In this document: piece after piece, positions 18,723-27,488 of the stretch
Layout of the letters: each line of letters begins with the position of its first letter
Position numbering within the stretch: position 1 is the first letter of the stretch
Assembly (NCBI GenBank): GCA_016709495.1
Contig: JADJMS010000028.1
Span: 1-61,631 of the forward strand
Length of the DNA: 61,631 nucleotides
Direction of reading: 5' to 3'
Origin: Candidatus Dechloromonas phosphorivorans
GTDB lineage: Bacteria; Pseudomonadota; Gammaproteobacteria; Burkholderiales; Rhodocyclaceae
Position numbers and translations under genes: made by a program
The notes under the pieces: model-generated
What the model was told of the DNA's origin: nothing
The model's input: the letters and a program-made list of their open reading frames with translations, nothing else
Database searches by the model: none

Positions 18723-19480
18723 CCACAGCTCCAAAAATCATCATCATCAACCTCGAATCATCGGCTGATCGGCGAGCGCTGATGACGGCCCATCTTGCCA
18801 CGCTCGGTCTTCAGGGTGAGTTTTTTCCGGCCAGCGACGGACGGCAGATGACAGATGCCGAGATTGCTGTGGTTTACGATGAGAAACGGGCGGCAACTAC
18901 CGAATGGGGCGTGCTGACGCGCGGAGAAATCGGCTGTGCACTCAGCCACCGTCGCGTCTGGCAGGCCTTGCTCGATTCCGGTGATAACGGTTGGCTGGTG
19001 CTGGAGGACGATGCCGTTCTCGCCCCCGACGTAGCGCAATGGCTGGGACAACTTCTCGAACAGGCACATGACGGCGACGTCATTCCTTTCGTTCACACCA
19101 GTCCGACACCCTATTTTTTCAGGCAGACAGCACTGGGCAAGCGCCAACTGGTTTATCCCAACCAGTCCTTTATCGCCGCAACTGCCTATTACGTCACACC
19201 GCTGGCGGCGCAGCGCTTGCTCGCAGCCTCCAATCCCATCTGGTTCCCAATCGACTGCTGGTACAGCACTCCCGGATTCCGTGGTGTAACCCCGGTGCGT
19301 GCCGTCTGGCCCGAAGCGGTTGTTCCACGTGAATCAGGCATACAAGGATCGACCATCGGCTTTCGTCAGGCCCACGCCAGAAGGGAAAGCGTACAAAAAA
19401 ATCCGTTGAGAAAATTGATCAGCAATTTTCGGCGCTATCTAAAAAACCGGTTTTTGGTCAAACCGGTTCGCTATGATTGA
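18719..19480 (+). CDS. GT25 family LPS glycosyltransferase
   Basis: About 253 aa. IIIINLESSADRRALMTAHLATLG, the typical GT25 (LOS biosynthesis, LgtB/LpsA-like) N-terminus. LTRGEIGCALSHRRVWQALLDSG and WLVLEDDAVLAPD carry the ED/DD acidic motif. Probably transfers galactose or a similar sugar to the LPS outer core. Its last codons contain a strong inverted repeat (19446-19469), see the separate entry. Confidence 0.85.
   Translation: MTTAPKIIIINLESSADRRALMTAHLATLGLQGEFFPASDGRQMTDAEIAVVYDEKRAATTEWGVLTRGEIGCALSHRRVWQALLDSGDNGWLVLEDDAVLAPDVAQWLGQLLEQAHDGDVIPFVHTSPTPYFFRQTALGKRQLVYPNQSFIAATAYYVTPLAAQRLLAASNPIWFPIDCWYSTPGFRGVTPVRAVWPEAVVPRESGIQGSTIGFRQAHARRESVQKNPLRKLISNFRRYLKNRFLVKPVRYD
19446..19469 (+). 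terminator. Inverted repeat at the 3' end of the GT25 gene
   Basis: AACCGGTTT, six-base loop (TTGGTC), then AAACCGGTT: a 9-bp perfect stem inside the last codons of the GT25 gene, about 20 bp before the O-antigen ligase start. There is no downstream T-run, so intrinsic termination is doubtful. It could stabilise the 3' end or reduce read-through into waaL. Confidence 0.35.
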
Positions 19481-19489
19481 AAATTGATA

Positions 19490-20704
19490 ATGCTCCGACT
19501 ATTTGACAAGGCTCGCCGCGCAGCCCCGTTGCTTGCCGAAATCTCCCTGATGTTCTTTTTGATCGGCCTGTTCTTCCCGGTTAAAACGGCCCAATCACTT
19601 GGCTGGGCTGGCATTGTCCTGTCCGGGTTAGTCAGCTTGATTAATCGCCCGCAGCTTGGCCGTAACTGGGCGTGGGTAACGGCATGCGGCTTGATGCTTT
19701 TTGCGGGTTGGTGGGGGATGCAGGTGTCTCCGGAACCGCAAATGAGCTGGCGGGCTTTTTGGGGCTACCAGACCATCGGCAAAGGCATGCTGTGCGCCAT
19801 GATGCTGGTCTCGATTCAGTTTTCGCCCATACAAATCCGTCGTCTTTTAGGCTTTCTGCTAGTGATGCTGATTGCCAGAAATCTTGCCATGATGATTTAT
19901 GGCTACCAGCACCCGGTGTTTCTCGGCGGCGCTGATTATTCCAATCAAATTTTATTGCTGGGCTACCGTAGCCAGGGCGATCACATTCTGGTGCTCTTCC
20001 CATTCGTGTTGGCCGCTGTTTTTTGCTGGCGGAAGCATATCAACGCCGCCCTTGGGTTAATGGTTTTTGAAATAGCGTTGCTGGCCTCAACCGGCTGGCG
20101 TGGCGCATGGCTCGGGTTTGCCGGTGCCTGCCTGCTTTTGCTGGTTCTGTTTCGCGCCTGGCGCATCCTTGCTGGTTTGGTTATCGGAGCACTATCGGTC
20201 GGCGCAATTAGCTTACTGGCATCAGCAGACAATATTGTGGCACTGGCAATCAAGCGTGGATTTGGTGATTCACAACGGGCGGAAACCGTATGGCGGCCTG
20301 TACTCGACATGATTTCTCAATCGGGTTGGCAAGGTTACGGATTTGGTCAGGCACGTTATCTCGAACTAATTGCCGCTTATTCTTCTGCTCACCAGGAAAA
20401 GAACATCCCGATTTATGGTGATGCGCACAATATGGTTTTAAATTTTGCCATGGCTGCCGGATGGCTTGGGGCGCTAGCCTTTGTGTCTGTAGTGACTTCA
20501 GGCATTGTGCTGTGCCTGCAGCGTTTGCGCGATAAAAACCTGTTACCGGAACAATCCATTCTGTTGGCCGGGACGGCCGCCGGCTGGCTGGGCACCTATG
20601 GACTGCTCGGATTGACCGATCAGCCGCACTACAACAACCTTGCTGTACTTGCTGTGCTGACTTCAGTCGCCCTCGCCAGCAACCGTGAGGTCAACCCGGC
20701 ATGA
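19490..20704 (+). CDS. waaL: O-antigen ligase / Wzy-like polytopic protein
   Basis: About 404 aa with ten or more hydrophobic segments. The large periplasmic loop has GYGFGQARYLELIAAYSS followed by DAHNMVLNFAMAAGWLG, matching the Wzy_C/WaaL motif (H in DAHN). WaaL joins O-antigen or similar polymers to lipid A-core in the periplasm; Wzy polymerases share the fold, so the exact role is inferred from its LPS-core neighbours. ATG 19490 chosen; a TTG two codons earlier is also possible. Overlaps the next gene by 4 bp. Confidence 0.75.
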   Translation: MLRLFDKARRAAPLLAEISLMFFLIGLFFPVKTAQSLGWAGIVLSGLVSLINRPQLGRNWAWVTACGLMLFAGWWGMQVSPEPQMSWRAFWGYQTIGKGMLCAMMLVSIQFSPIQIRRLLGFLLVMLIARNLAMMIYGYQHPVFLGGADYSNQILLLGYRSQGDHILVLFPFVLAAVFCWRKHINAALGLMVFEIALLASTGWRGAWLGFAGACLLLLVLFRAWRILAGLVIGALSVGAISLLASADNIVALAIKRGFGDSQRAETVWRPVLDMISQSGWQGYGFGQARYLELIAAYSSAHQEKNIPIYGDAHNMVLNFAMAAGWLGALAFVSVVTSGIVLCLQRLRDKNLLPEQSILLAGTAAGWLGTYGLLGLTDQPHYNNLAVLAVLTSVALASNREVNPA

Positions 20705-21687
20705 AAAAAATATTTGTCCTGATTCGTGACAAGTTGGGCGATACGGTCATTGCCTTTCAGGCGCTGGCAGCTTACCGGGCGGCACATCCTGACGATGAGA
20801 TCACGCTCATGGTGCATGCTCATTACTTGCCCATTTTTGCCAGAGAGAAGGGTTATCGGCTCATTCCCTATCGCTCCTATCTTCAGGCCATCATCTGGGC
20901 ATTATGGCAAAGAGCAACTTTTCAACATTTTGATGTGGTGTTGGTTTTGCGTGGTTTTGGAGAAAAGGTCGCCAAGCTGGCCAAAACACTACCGGCTACC
21001 CAACGGATACACGCGTTGAACCGTTATCCAGAAGTTTTTGAAAACTCACCGGCAGCCCCTGATCAGCACAGCGAAACGGCGCAAATACATATCGCGCCGG
21101 CGATGCGTGGATTACAGGTACTGGATGCCGCGCTGGTCTGCCCGGAAAAACTCTATTTAGCCGGCCTCAGCCATTACCGAAAAACCCCTGAAACCGTTGT
21201 CATCTGCCCAGTTTCCGACGAAATCCGGCGCACGCTTTCTCCCGAGGATGTTTCTCGGCTGATACCAACCATACAACAACGCCATCCCGGACTAAAACTT
21301 CGAATTCTGGTGCGCAATAGCGGCGAAAGTGGTTTTGTCAGTGGCGAATTTGCCGGTGCCGAAGTTCTGGCATTTGGCAATATCGAAGGTCTGTTGCAAC
21401 AACTGGGACAAGCCGCAGCGTATTACGGTAGTGATACCGGGATCTATCACATCGCAGCGGCGATGGACTTGCCTTCAGTTATCTTTTTCGGCCCCAGTCA
21501 GCCTTACAAGGTCATTCTGCCAGCCCAGAAAACCGAAGCGGTTCGCCTTGAGGCACTCGGCCAAACCCATTGCGATAACAAGGCCTGCCAGACACCTGTT
21601 TGCATCCATCGGGCAGTCGCCAATTGGGCAGGCAAACCGGCACCTGATACACCAACTCCAGAAAATTGTCCGTTAAATCCTCAGTGA
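20701..21687 (+). CDS. GT9 glycosyltransferase, heptosyltransferase-like
   Basis: 328 aa. KKIFVLIRDKLGDTVIAFQALAAYRAAHP at the N-terminus and AAYYGSDTGIYHIAAAMDLPSVIFFGPSQP in the donor-binding half. The C-terminal CDNKACQTPVC resembles the Cys tails of the other GT9 proteins here. More divergent than the others; acceptor unknown. Translationally coupled to waaL. Confidence 0.82.
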   Translation: MKKIFVLIRDKLGDTVIAFQALAAYRAAHPDDEITLMVHAHYLPIFAREKGYRLIPYRSYLQAIIWALWQRATFQHFDVVLVLRGFGEKVAKLAKTLPATQRIHALNRYPEVFENSPAAPDQHSETAQIHIAPAMRGLQVLDAALVCPEKLYLAGLSHYRKTPETVVICPVSDEIRRTLSPEDVSRLIPTIQQRHPGLKLRILVRNSGESGFVSGEFAGAEVLAFGNIEGLLQQLGQAAAYYGSDTGIYHIAAAMDLPSVIFFGPSQPYKVILPAQKTEAVRLEALGQTHCDNKACQTPVCIHRAVANWAGKPAPDTPTPENCPLNPQ

Positions 21688-21706
21688 AGGCTCAGGGCCA
21701 CTACGC

Positions 21707-22732
21707 ATGAAAATCCTCATCATCCGGCGCGACAACATCGGCGATCTAATCTGCACAACGCCCCTGTTTACAGCCATCCGCCAGCAGCAGCCGACGGCTT
21801 ATATCGCGGCACTGGTCAACAGCTACAACGCACCGGCGATTGAGGGTAATCCTGACCTTGATGCCATTTTTGCCTATACCAAAGGCAAGCATGCCGATGG
21901 CGAAGCAGTCTGGCAGGCCTATTGGCGCCGGGCGAAACTGCTCTGGCAACTGCGCCAGATGAAATTTGATTACGTCATTCTGGCCAGTAGCGGCTTTGCC
22001 GGGCGCGCCTTGAAACTGGCGAAGCTGCTTGCGCCAAAACACATCATTGGTTTTGTCACCGAGCTGGCATCTTCAGCAAAAATTGATCTGCCGATTGCGC
22101 ATGGCGAAGGCAGCAAGTTGCATGAAACCGAGGACATGTTCCGCCTGCTGGCACCGCTCAAAATTTATGGCCCGATTCCGCCGTTGACCGTAACTGCCGA
22201 TGCCACGCTCGCCCAGCAACTGCAAACCCAGCTTCCGGCCAATCTTGCCCAAAGCAGCGGGCCGCTTGTCGCCCTGCATATCAGCGCGCGCAAGGAAAAG
22301 CAGCGCTGGCCGGTGGAAAATTTTGTCGAATTGGCACAGCGCCTGCACGCACAGCACGCAGCGCGCTTTCTGGTTTTCTGGTCACCGGGCGACGAGAACA
22401 ACCCCTTTCACCCAGGCGATGACGGCAAGGCCGCGCAATTACTCGCCGCCTTGGCTGATTTGCCGGTGGCGCCATTACGCACCGAACATCTATCCGAGCT
22501 GATTGCCGGTCTGTCACTTTGCGATGCAGCGGTACTTTCCGATGGCGGCGGCATGCATGTCGCCGCCGGCCTCGGCAAACCGCTGGTCTGCTTCTTCGGC
22601 AATTCGTCAGCCGAACGCTGGCATCCGTGGGGCGTGCCTTACGAACTGCTGCAAAAGCCGTCGCGCGATGTTTCAGAAATCAGCGTCGACGAAGCAGCCG
22701 ACGCTTTTGGACGCCTGATGTCGCGTCGTTAG
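21707..22732 (+). CDS. GT9 glycosyltransferase, heptosyltransferase-like
   Basis: 341 aa. KILIIRRDNIGDLICTTPLFTAIRQ, LHISARKEKQRWPVENFVELA, and DAAVLSDGGGMHVAAGLGKPLVCFFGNS. Lacks the Cys tail. Last gene of the glycan block; its stop overlaps the polA stop (convergent, 4-bp overlap), so any terminator lies inside polA coding sequence. Carries a repeat copy at 22183 (reverse orientation). Confidence 0.84.
   Translation: MKILIIRRDNIGDLICTTPLFTAIRQQQPTAYIAALVNSYNAPAIEGNPDLDAIFAYTKGKHADGEAVWQAYWRRAKLLWQLRQMKFDYVILASSGFAGRALKLAKLLAPKHIIGFVTELASSAKIDLPIAHGEGSKLHETEDMFRLLAPLKIYGPIPPLTVTADATLAQQLQTQLPANLAQSSGPLVALHISARKEKQRWPVENFVELAQRLHAQHAARFLVFWSPGDENNPFHPGDDGKAAQLLAALADLPVAPLRTEHLSELIAGLSLCDAAVLSDGGGMHVAAGLGKPLVCFFGNSSAERWHPWGVPYELLQKPSRDVSEISVDEAADAFGRLMSRR
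22183..22193 (-). repeat. TTACGGTCRAC repeat copy 4 (in GT9)
   Basis: Reverse orientation; the first AT tract is weak (GATT) and the second is AAAATTTAT (22160-22168). Confidence 0.8.
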
Positions 22733-25458
22733 TGCGCTGCTTCCCAGTTCGGCCCGACGCCTACTTCCACAACCAGTGGCACCTTTAGTTCAGCAACATG
22801 CCCCATCAAACGTGGCAGGTGCAAGCGAACCTCATTGAGTTCATCATCCGGCACCTCAAGCACCAGTTCGTCGTGCACTTGCAGGACGATGCGTGATTTC
22901 AGTGCTGACTTTTCCAGCCAGTTCTGCACGGCAATCATGGCCAGCTTGATCAAATCCGCTGCCGTGCCCTGCATCGGCGCATTGATTGCGGCGCGCTCGG
23001 CACCCTGACGGCGATTGCCATTGCTTGAGCGAATTTCCGGGAACCACAGGCGGCGCCCAAAAGCGGTTTCGACATAACCCTTTTGCCGGGCCATTTCGCG
23101 TGCCTCTTCCATATACAGCGCAACGCCGGGATAGCGGTTGAAGTAGCGTTCGATATAGGTCTGCGCCGCACTACGTTCCAAGCCGAGCTGGCGGGCGAGG
23201 CCGAAGGCGCTCATGCCGTAGATCAGGCCGAAGTTGATGCTCTTGGCGACACGACGTTGATCCGGACCAACTTCGAGTGGCGTAACGCCGAAGATCTCGC
23301 CTGCCGTAGCGCGGTGTACGTCCTCACCGTGGGCGAAGGCATCAAGCAGTCGCGCATCGCCGGAAAGGTGCGCCATGATGCGTAGCTCGATTTGCGAGTA
23401 GTCGGCTGAAACGATGCTGCTGCCCGGTGGAGCGATGAAGGCGGTACGAATCTTCCGGCCTTCCTCGCTGCGTACCGGGATGTTCTGCAGGTTGGGATCA
23501 GTCGAAGCAAGGCGCCCCGTTACAACGGAGGCTTGTGAGAAGTGAGTATGCACTCGCCCAGTTGTTTGATTGACCATGCGCGGCAGTTTGTCGGTGTAAG
23601 TGCCTTTCAGCTTGGACAGGCTGCGATGCTCGAGCAACAACTTGGGTAGCGGGTAATCCAGCGCCAGCTCGGAAAGCACTTCCTCGTCGGTCGATGGGCC
23701 GCCTGAAGGCGTTTTCTTCTTGACCGGCAGGCCAAGCTTTTCAAACATGATTTCCGCCAGTTGCTTGGGCGAAGCCAGGTTGAAGGGCTGGCCGGCCAAT
23801 TCGTAGGCCTGCGCTTCGAGGGCCATGATCTTCTGGCCCATCTCGTGGCTTTGCCGGGCCAGCACAGCGCTGTCGATCAGGATGCCGTTGCGTTCGATCT
23901 GCCAGATCACCTGCCGGGCCGGCATTTCGATGTCGTGGTAGATGCGTGACAGGCCGGGTTCATTGGCAAATTGCGGGTGCAGGACATTGTGCACACGTAG
24001 GGTGACGTCGGAATCTTCGGCGGCATAGGTGGCAGCGCGCTCGATATCGACCTGATCAAACGTAATCTGCTTGGCCCCTTTACCGCAGAGGTCTTCGTAG
24101 GCGATGGTGGCGAGGCCGAGGTGGCGCGTGCATAGTTGACCGAGGTCGTGGCCCTTGTCGGACTCGATAACATAGCTTTGCAACATGGTGTCGTGAGCGA
24201 TGCCGGCCAAAGCAATGCCGTGATTGGCGAAAATATGCTGGTCGTACTTGGCGTTTTGCAGGACTTTGTTGCGGTCGACCGCCGCCAGCCAAGGTTTTAG
24301 TTTGGCCAGCACTTCATCGCGTGGCAACTGGTCAGCAACACCGGGTGCGGTGTGGGCGAGCGGGATATAGCAAGCTTCGCCAGGCATAACCGAGAGTGAA
24401 ATACCGACGATGCGGGCAGCGAAGGAATCGAGGCTGGTGGTTTCGGAGTCGAGTGCGGTGAGTTCGGCTGCTTCGATTTTGGCCAGCCAGGCATCGAATT
24501 GCGGCCAGGTGAGAACGGTTTCGTAAATAACCGGGATGGCTTCGGCGGGCAGTACGGCAGCCCTCTCCCCCTGCCCCTCGCCCGCTGGCGGAAGTGGGGA
24601 GGAGCTCAGTTCTGGGGTATCCAGCTCGCGCAGCCATGTTCTGAATTCGTAGCGGGTGTAGAGATCGCGCAGGGATTCGGTATCGCGCTCGGTTACGGTC
24701 AACGCCGCAGGAGCCGGTAAATTTTGCAGATCGCAGGCAACCGTCACCAGCTTTTTGCCCAACGGTAAAAATTCCAGATGGTCACGCAGGTTCTGGCCAA
24801 CAACGCCACCGATCTCATCGGCATGGGCAACGATTTCGTCGAGCGAACCATATTGCGCCAGCCATTTGAGCGCGGTCTTCGGGCCGCACTTGGCGACGCC
24901 GGGTACGCCATCAACCGTATCACCAACCAGCGCCAAGTAATCAACGATCATGTTGGGCGGAACACCGAACTTGGCTTCAACACCGGCCTCGTCGAGCAAC
25001 TCATTGCTCATCGTGTTGTACCAGCGCACCAACGGGCTGACCAGCTGGGTCAAATCCTTGTCGCCAGTGGAAATAAGGGTGTTTATGCCGTCGCGCGCAG
25101 CCTGTGTCGCCAGCGTGCCAATCACGTCATCCGCTTCAACACCATCGACCATCAATACCGGCCAGCCGGCGGCCTTGATCGCCGCATGGATCGGTTCAAT
25201 CTGCTTGACCAGATCTTCCGGCATTGATGGCCGATGTGCCTTGTAGGCGGGGAACCAGTCATCGCGGAAGGTCTTGCCCTTGGCGTCGAAAACAATCGCC
25301 TTGTAGTCTGCCTTGTAGTCGCTTTCCAGCCGGCGTAGCATGTTCAGAACGCCATACATGGCGCCCGTCGGCTCGCCTGCCTTGTTGCGCATGTCGGGCA
25401 GGGCGTGGAAAGCGCGGTATAAATAGGACGAACCGTCCACCAACAATAATAGGGGCAT
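22729..25458 (-). CDS. polA: DNA polymerase I
   Basis: 909 aa with all three domains. The 5' nuclease (residues 1-280) has LLLVDGSSYLYRAFHA and VEADDVIGTLA. The 3'-5' exonuclease (about 310-500) keeps the acidic motif ALDSETTSLD, so proofreading is probably intact. The polymerase has SADYSQIELRIMAHLSGD and VHDELVLEVPDDE. The linker at residues 283-301 (SSPLPPAGEGQGERA) is encoded by a REP-like palindrome inserted in frame. Its start lies 5 bp from the divergent LOG-family gene. Contains a repeat copy at 24693. Confidence 0.95.
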   Translation of the reverse strand: MPLLLLVDGSSYLYRAFHALPDMRNKAGEPTGAMYGVLNMLRRLESDYKADYKAIVFDAKGKTFRDDWFPAYKAHRPSMPEDLVKQIEPIHAAIKAAGWPVLMVDGVEADDVIGTLATQAARDGINTLISTGDKDLTQLVSPLVRWYNTMSNELLDEAGVEAKFGVPPNMIVDYLALVGDTVDGVPGVAKCGPKTALKWLAQYGSLDEIVAHADEIGGVVGQNLRDHLEFLPLGKKLVTVACDLQNLPAPAALTVTERDTESLRDLYTRYEFRTWLRELDTPELSSSPLPPAGEGQGERAAVLPAEAIPVIYETVLTWPQFDAWLAKIEAAELTALDSETTSLDSFAARIVGISLSVMPGEACYIPLAHTAPGVADQLPRDEVLAKLKPWLAAVDRNKVLQNAKYDQHIFANHGIALAGIAHDTMLQSYVIESDKGHDLGQLCTRHLGLATIAYEDLCGKGAKQITFDQVDIERAATYAAEDSDVTLRVHNVLHPQFANEPGLSRIYHDIEMPARQVIWQIERNGILIDSAVLARQSHEMGQKIMALEAQAYELAGQPFNLASPKQLAEIMFEKLGLPVKKKTPSGGPSTDEEVLSELALDYPLPKLLLEHRSLSKLKGTYTDKLPRMVNQTTGRVHTHFSQASVVTGRLASTDPNLQNIPVRSEEGRKIRTAFIAPPGSSIVSADYSQIELRIMAHLSGDARLLDAFAHGEDVHRATAGEIFGVTPLEVGPDQRRVAKSINFGLIYGMSAFGLARQLGLERSAAQTYIERYFNRYPGVALYMEEAREMARQKGYVETAFGRRLWFPEIRSSNGNRRQGAERAAINAPMQGTAADLIKLAMIAVQNWLEKSALKSRIVLQVHDELVLEVPDDELNEVRLHLPRLMGHVAELKVPLVVEVGVGPNWEAAH
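24561..24605. repeat. REP-like palindromic element inside polA
   Basis: CCCTCTCCCCCTGCCCCTCG, then a GC-rich centre, then GTGGGGAGGAG: an imperfect palindrome with the pyrimidine/purine arms typical of betaproteobacterial REP elements. It is translated in polA as PLPPAGEGQGER-type peptide, a composition seen when such elements land in genes. Confidence 0.6.
24693..24703 (+). repeat. TTACGGTCRAC repeat copy 5 (in polA)
   Basis: Core intact; first tract missing, second tract TAAATTTT at 24718-24725. Confidence 0.8.
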
Positions 25459-25463
25459 GAGAC

Positions 25464-26192
25464 GTGACGGAAAGTGACAAACTGGTAATGAGAGTGGAAT
25501 CCGAGGCCTTGCTGAACAGCGCGTCGGCCCGGGAGTCCTGGCGGATTTTCGGCATTATGTCAGAGTTCGTTGAGGCTACCGAACGTCTGGCTGCAATCAA
25601 GCCGGCGGTGACGATTTTCGGTAGCGCGCGCACCCCGCCCGGCTCCAAATATTACGAGTTGACCGAACGTACCGCGCGCCTGTTATCTGATTCCGGTTTC
25701 TCGGTTATTTCCGGCGGCGGCCCCGGCATCATGGAAGCCGCCAACAAAGGCGCCTTTCACGGCAAATCACCGTCAGTCGGCCTCAACATCCAGTTGCCAC
25801 ACGAGCAGGCAGCCAATCCTTATCAGGATATTTCGCAAACCTTCCGCCACTTTTTTGCCCGCAAATACATGTTTGTCCGTTTCGCCAGCGCTTACGTGGT
25901 GATGCCCGGTGGATTCGGCACACTCGATGAACTGATGGAAGCGCTGACCCTGATCCAGACCGGCAAGGCGCGCAAAATTCCGCTGATTCTGGTCTGTTCC
26001 GATTTCTGGAAAGGCATGATCGACTGGTTCAAGGAGAAACTCGTCGACGAAGGTATGGTCAACCCGGAAGACATCGACCTGATTCAACTGATAGACCAGC
26101 CGGAACAAGTGGTCGAGGCCATCTTCAAACATTACGAGTCGCGTCCGTTCGGCCCATTGCCAAACGAACGGGAGATGATGCTCAACCTGTAA
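25464..26192 (+). CDS. LOG-family protein (TIGR00730; cytokinin riboside phosphoribohydrolase-like)
   Basis: 242 aa from GTG 25464. FGSARTPPGSKYYELTERTARLL, VISGGGPGIMEAANKGAF (Rossmann GGGPGxMxA) and MPGGFGTLDELMEALTLIQTGK, the LOG signature PGGxGTxxE. The family cleaves nucleoside 5'-monophosphates at the N-glycosidic bond (LOG/PpnN-like); the physiological substrate here is unknown. It is longer at both ends than minimal LOG. Divergent from polA with only 5 bp between start codons. Confidence 0.85.
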   Translation: MTESDKLVMRVESEALLNSASARESWRIFGIMSEFVEATERLAAIKPAVTIFGSARTPPGSKYYELTERTARLLSDSGFSVISGGGPGIMEAANKGAFHGKSPSVGLNIQLPHEQAANPYQDISQTFRHFFARKYMFVRFASAYVVMPGGFGTLDELMEALTLIQTGKARKIPLILVCSDFWKGMIDWFKEKLVDEGMVNPEDIDLIQLIDQPEQVVEAIFKHYESRPFGPLPNEREMMLNL

Positions 26193-26225
26193 TAAAATCA
26201 GCCCCAGAACATCAAGGAATTCTTC

Positions 26226-26552
26226 ATGCGCCGCCTGTTTCCCCTCCTCCTTCTCGCCGCCGCACCCGTCTGGGCGCAAAGCGACCGCTTGCCCCTGCCG
26301 GCTGTCCCCCCGCCCCCGCCCGGCATGGAGGCGTTTGATGCGGCCATGGAACCGGACGTAAACATCATCAAGGCCGAAACGGAAACCCGCGAGGAATTCC
26401 GTATCAAGGGCAAGCTTTACATGGTCAAGGTCACGCCTGCGGTTGGCAAACCCTACTATCTGGTTGATCGCCAGGGCGATGGCAATTTCATCGAATCCGA
26501 CACCATCGGGCCGATGACCAAGCCGCCGATGTGGATCCTTCATTCCTGGTAA
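26226..26552 (+). CDS. DUF2782 family exported protein
   Basis: 108 aa. Signal peptide MRRLFPLLLLAAAPVWAQ, a Pro-rich stretch, then the DUF2782 core VNIIKAETETREEFRIKGKLYMVKVTP and YYLVDRQGDGNFI. Function unknown; in related genomes the gene commonly sits beside polA and thrB, as here. AAGGAA precedes the ATG. Confidence 0.8.
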   Translation: MRRLFPLLLLAAAPVWAQSDRLPLPAVPPPPPGMEAFDAAMEPDVNIIKAETETREEFRIKGKLYMVKVTPAVGKPYYLVDRQGDGNFIESDTIGPMTKPPMWILHSW

Positions 26553-26555
26553 AAA

Positions 26556-27479
26556 TTGTCCGTTTACACCACGGTTGGGCGCGCCGAACTCGCCGCCTGG
26601 CTTGAGCCTTTGGCGCTTGGGGCGCTTTCAGACTTTGCCGGCATTGCCGCCGGTATGCAGAACTCCAATTATTTTGTGACCGCCGGTGGCGTGCGCCGCG
26701 TACTCACGGTATTCGAGCACTTGACGCCCGCCCAGCTCGATTTCTATCTGGCCCTGATGGCCCATCTCGCCGCCCGAGGCATCCCTTGTCCGCAACCGCT
26801 GGCCGATAGCCAGGGCCGCTACTGGCGAATGCTCGCCGGCAAACCGGCAGCCTTGCTGAGTTGTCTGCCAGGCACCGACATCGAGAAACCATCCATCGAA
26901 GATTGCGCACAACTGGGCGCCACCCTCGCCCGCCTCCATCTTGCTGCCGCAGATTTCCCCAAACCGCTGCCAAACCCATGTGGTGCCGCATGGCGAGAAA
27001 CGGTCGGACGCGAACTATTGCCGCAAGTTAATACAGACGAGTACGGTCGACTACTCGCAGAGCTTGAATTTCAGGCCACTCAGGATTACTCGAAACTGCC
27101 GCAGGGCATCATTCATGGCGATCTCTTCCGCGACAACGTTTTGTGGCAGGGCGAGCAGCTGAGCGGTGTACTCGATTTTTACTTTGCCGGCAGCGACGCG
27201 CTGCTCTTCGATCTGGCCGTTGTCGCCAACGACTGGTGTGTCGATACTGCCAGTCTGCGCGAACTGGTCGCCGGTTACGAGAGCGTGCGGCCCATAGCCG
27301 ATGACGAAGCACAAGCCTGGCCGGCACTGCGCCGTGCCGCCGCCCTGCGTTTCTGGCTGCTCCGCCTTGAAATCCGCCACCGTCCGCGCGCCGGCGCCAT
27401 CGTTACGATCAAGGATCCCGACCATTTCGGGCGACTGTTACAGCAACTCTGTCTTGCTCCTGCGGAACTCCCCCATTAA
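26556..27479 (+). CDS. thrB: Homoserine kinase (ThrB, APH-fold type)
   Basis: 307 aa from TTG 26556: MSVYTTVGRAELAAWLEPL. It has GIAAGMQNSNYFV, FPKPLPNP, and the APH-type catalytic loop IIHGDLFRDNVLW followed by SGVLDFYFAGSDALLFDLA. It phosphorylates homoserine for threonine synthesis. This is the aminoglycoside-phosphotransferase-fold form used by beta/gammaproteobacteria, not the GHMP form. Starts 3 bp after the DUF2782 stop. Confidence 0.9.
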   Translation: MSVYTTVGRAELAAWLEPLALGALSDFAGIAAGMQNSNYFVTAGGVRRVLTVFEHLTPAQLDFYLALMAHLAARGIPCPQPLADSQGRYWRMLAGKPAALLSCLPGTDIEKPSIEDCAQLGATLARLHLAAADFPKPLPNPCGAAWRETVGRELLPQVNTDEYGRLLAELEFQATQDYSKLPQGIIHGDLFRDNVLWQGEQLSGVLDFYFAGSDALLFDLAVVANDWCVDTASLRELVAGYESVRPIADDEAQAWPALRRAAALRFWLLRLEIRHRPRAGAIVTIKDPDHFGRLLQQLCLAPAELPH

Positions 27480-27488
27480 CATCCTGAA

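Noticed and set aside
25773..26543. 256-aa open frame opposite the LOG gene and DUF2782
   Set aside because: Antisense shadow spanning two real genes.
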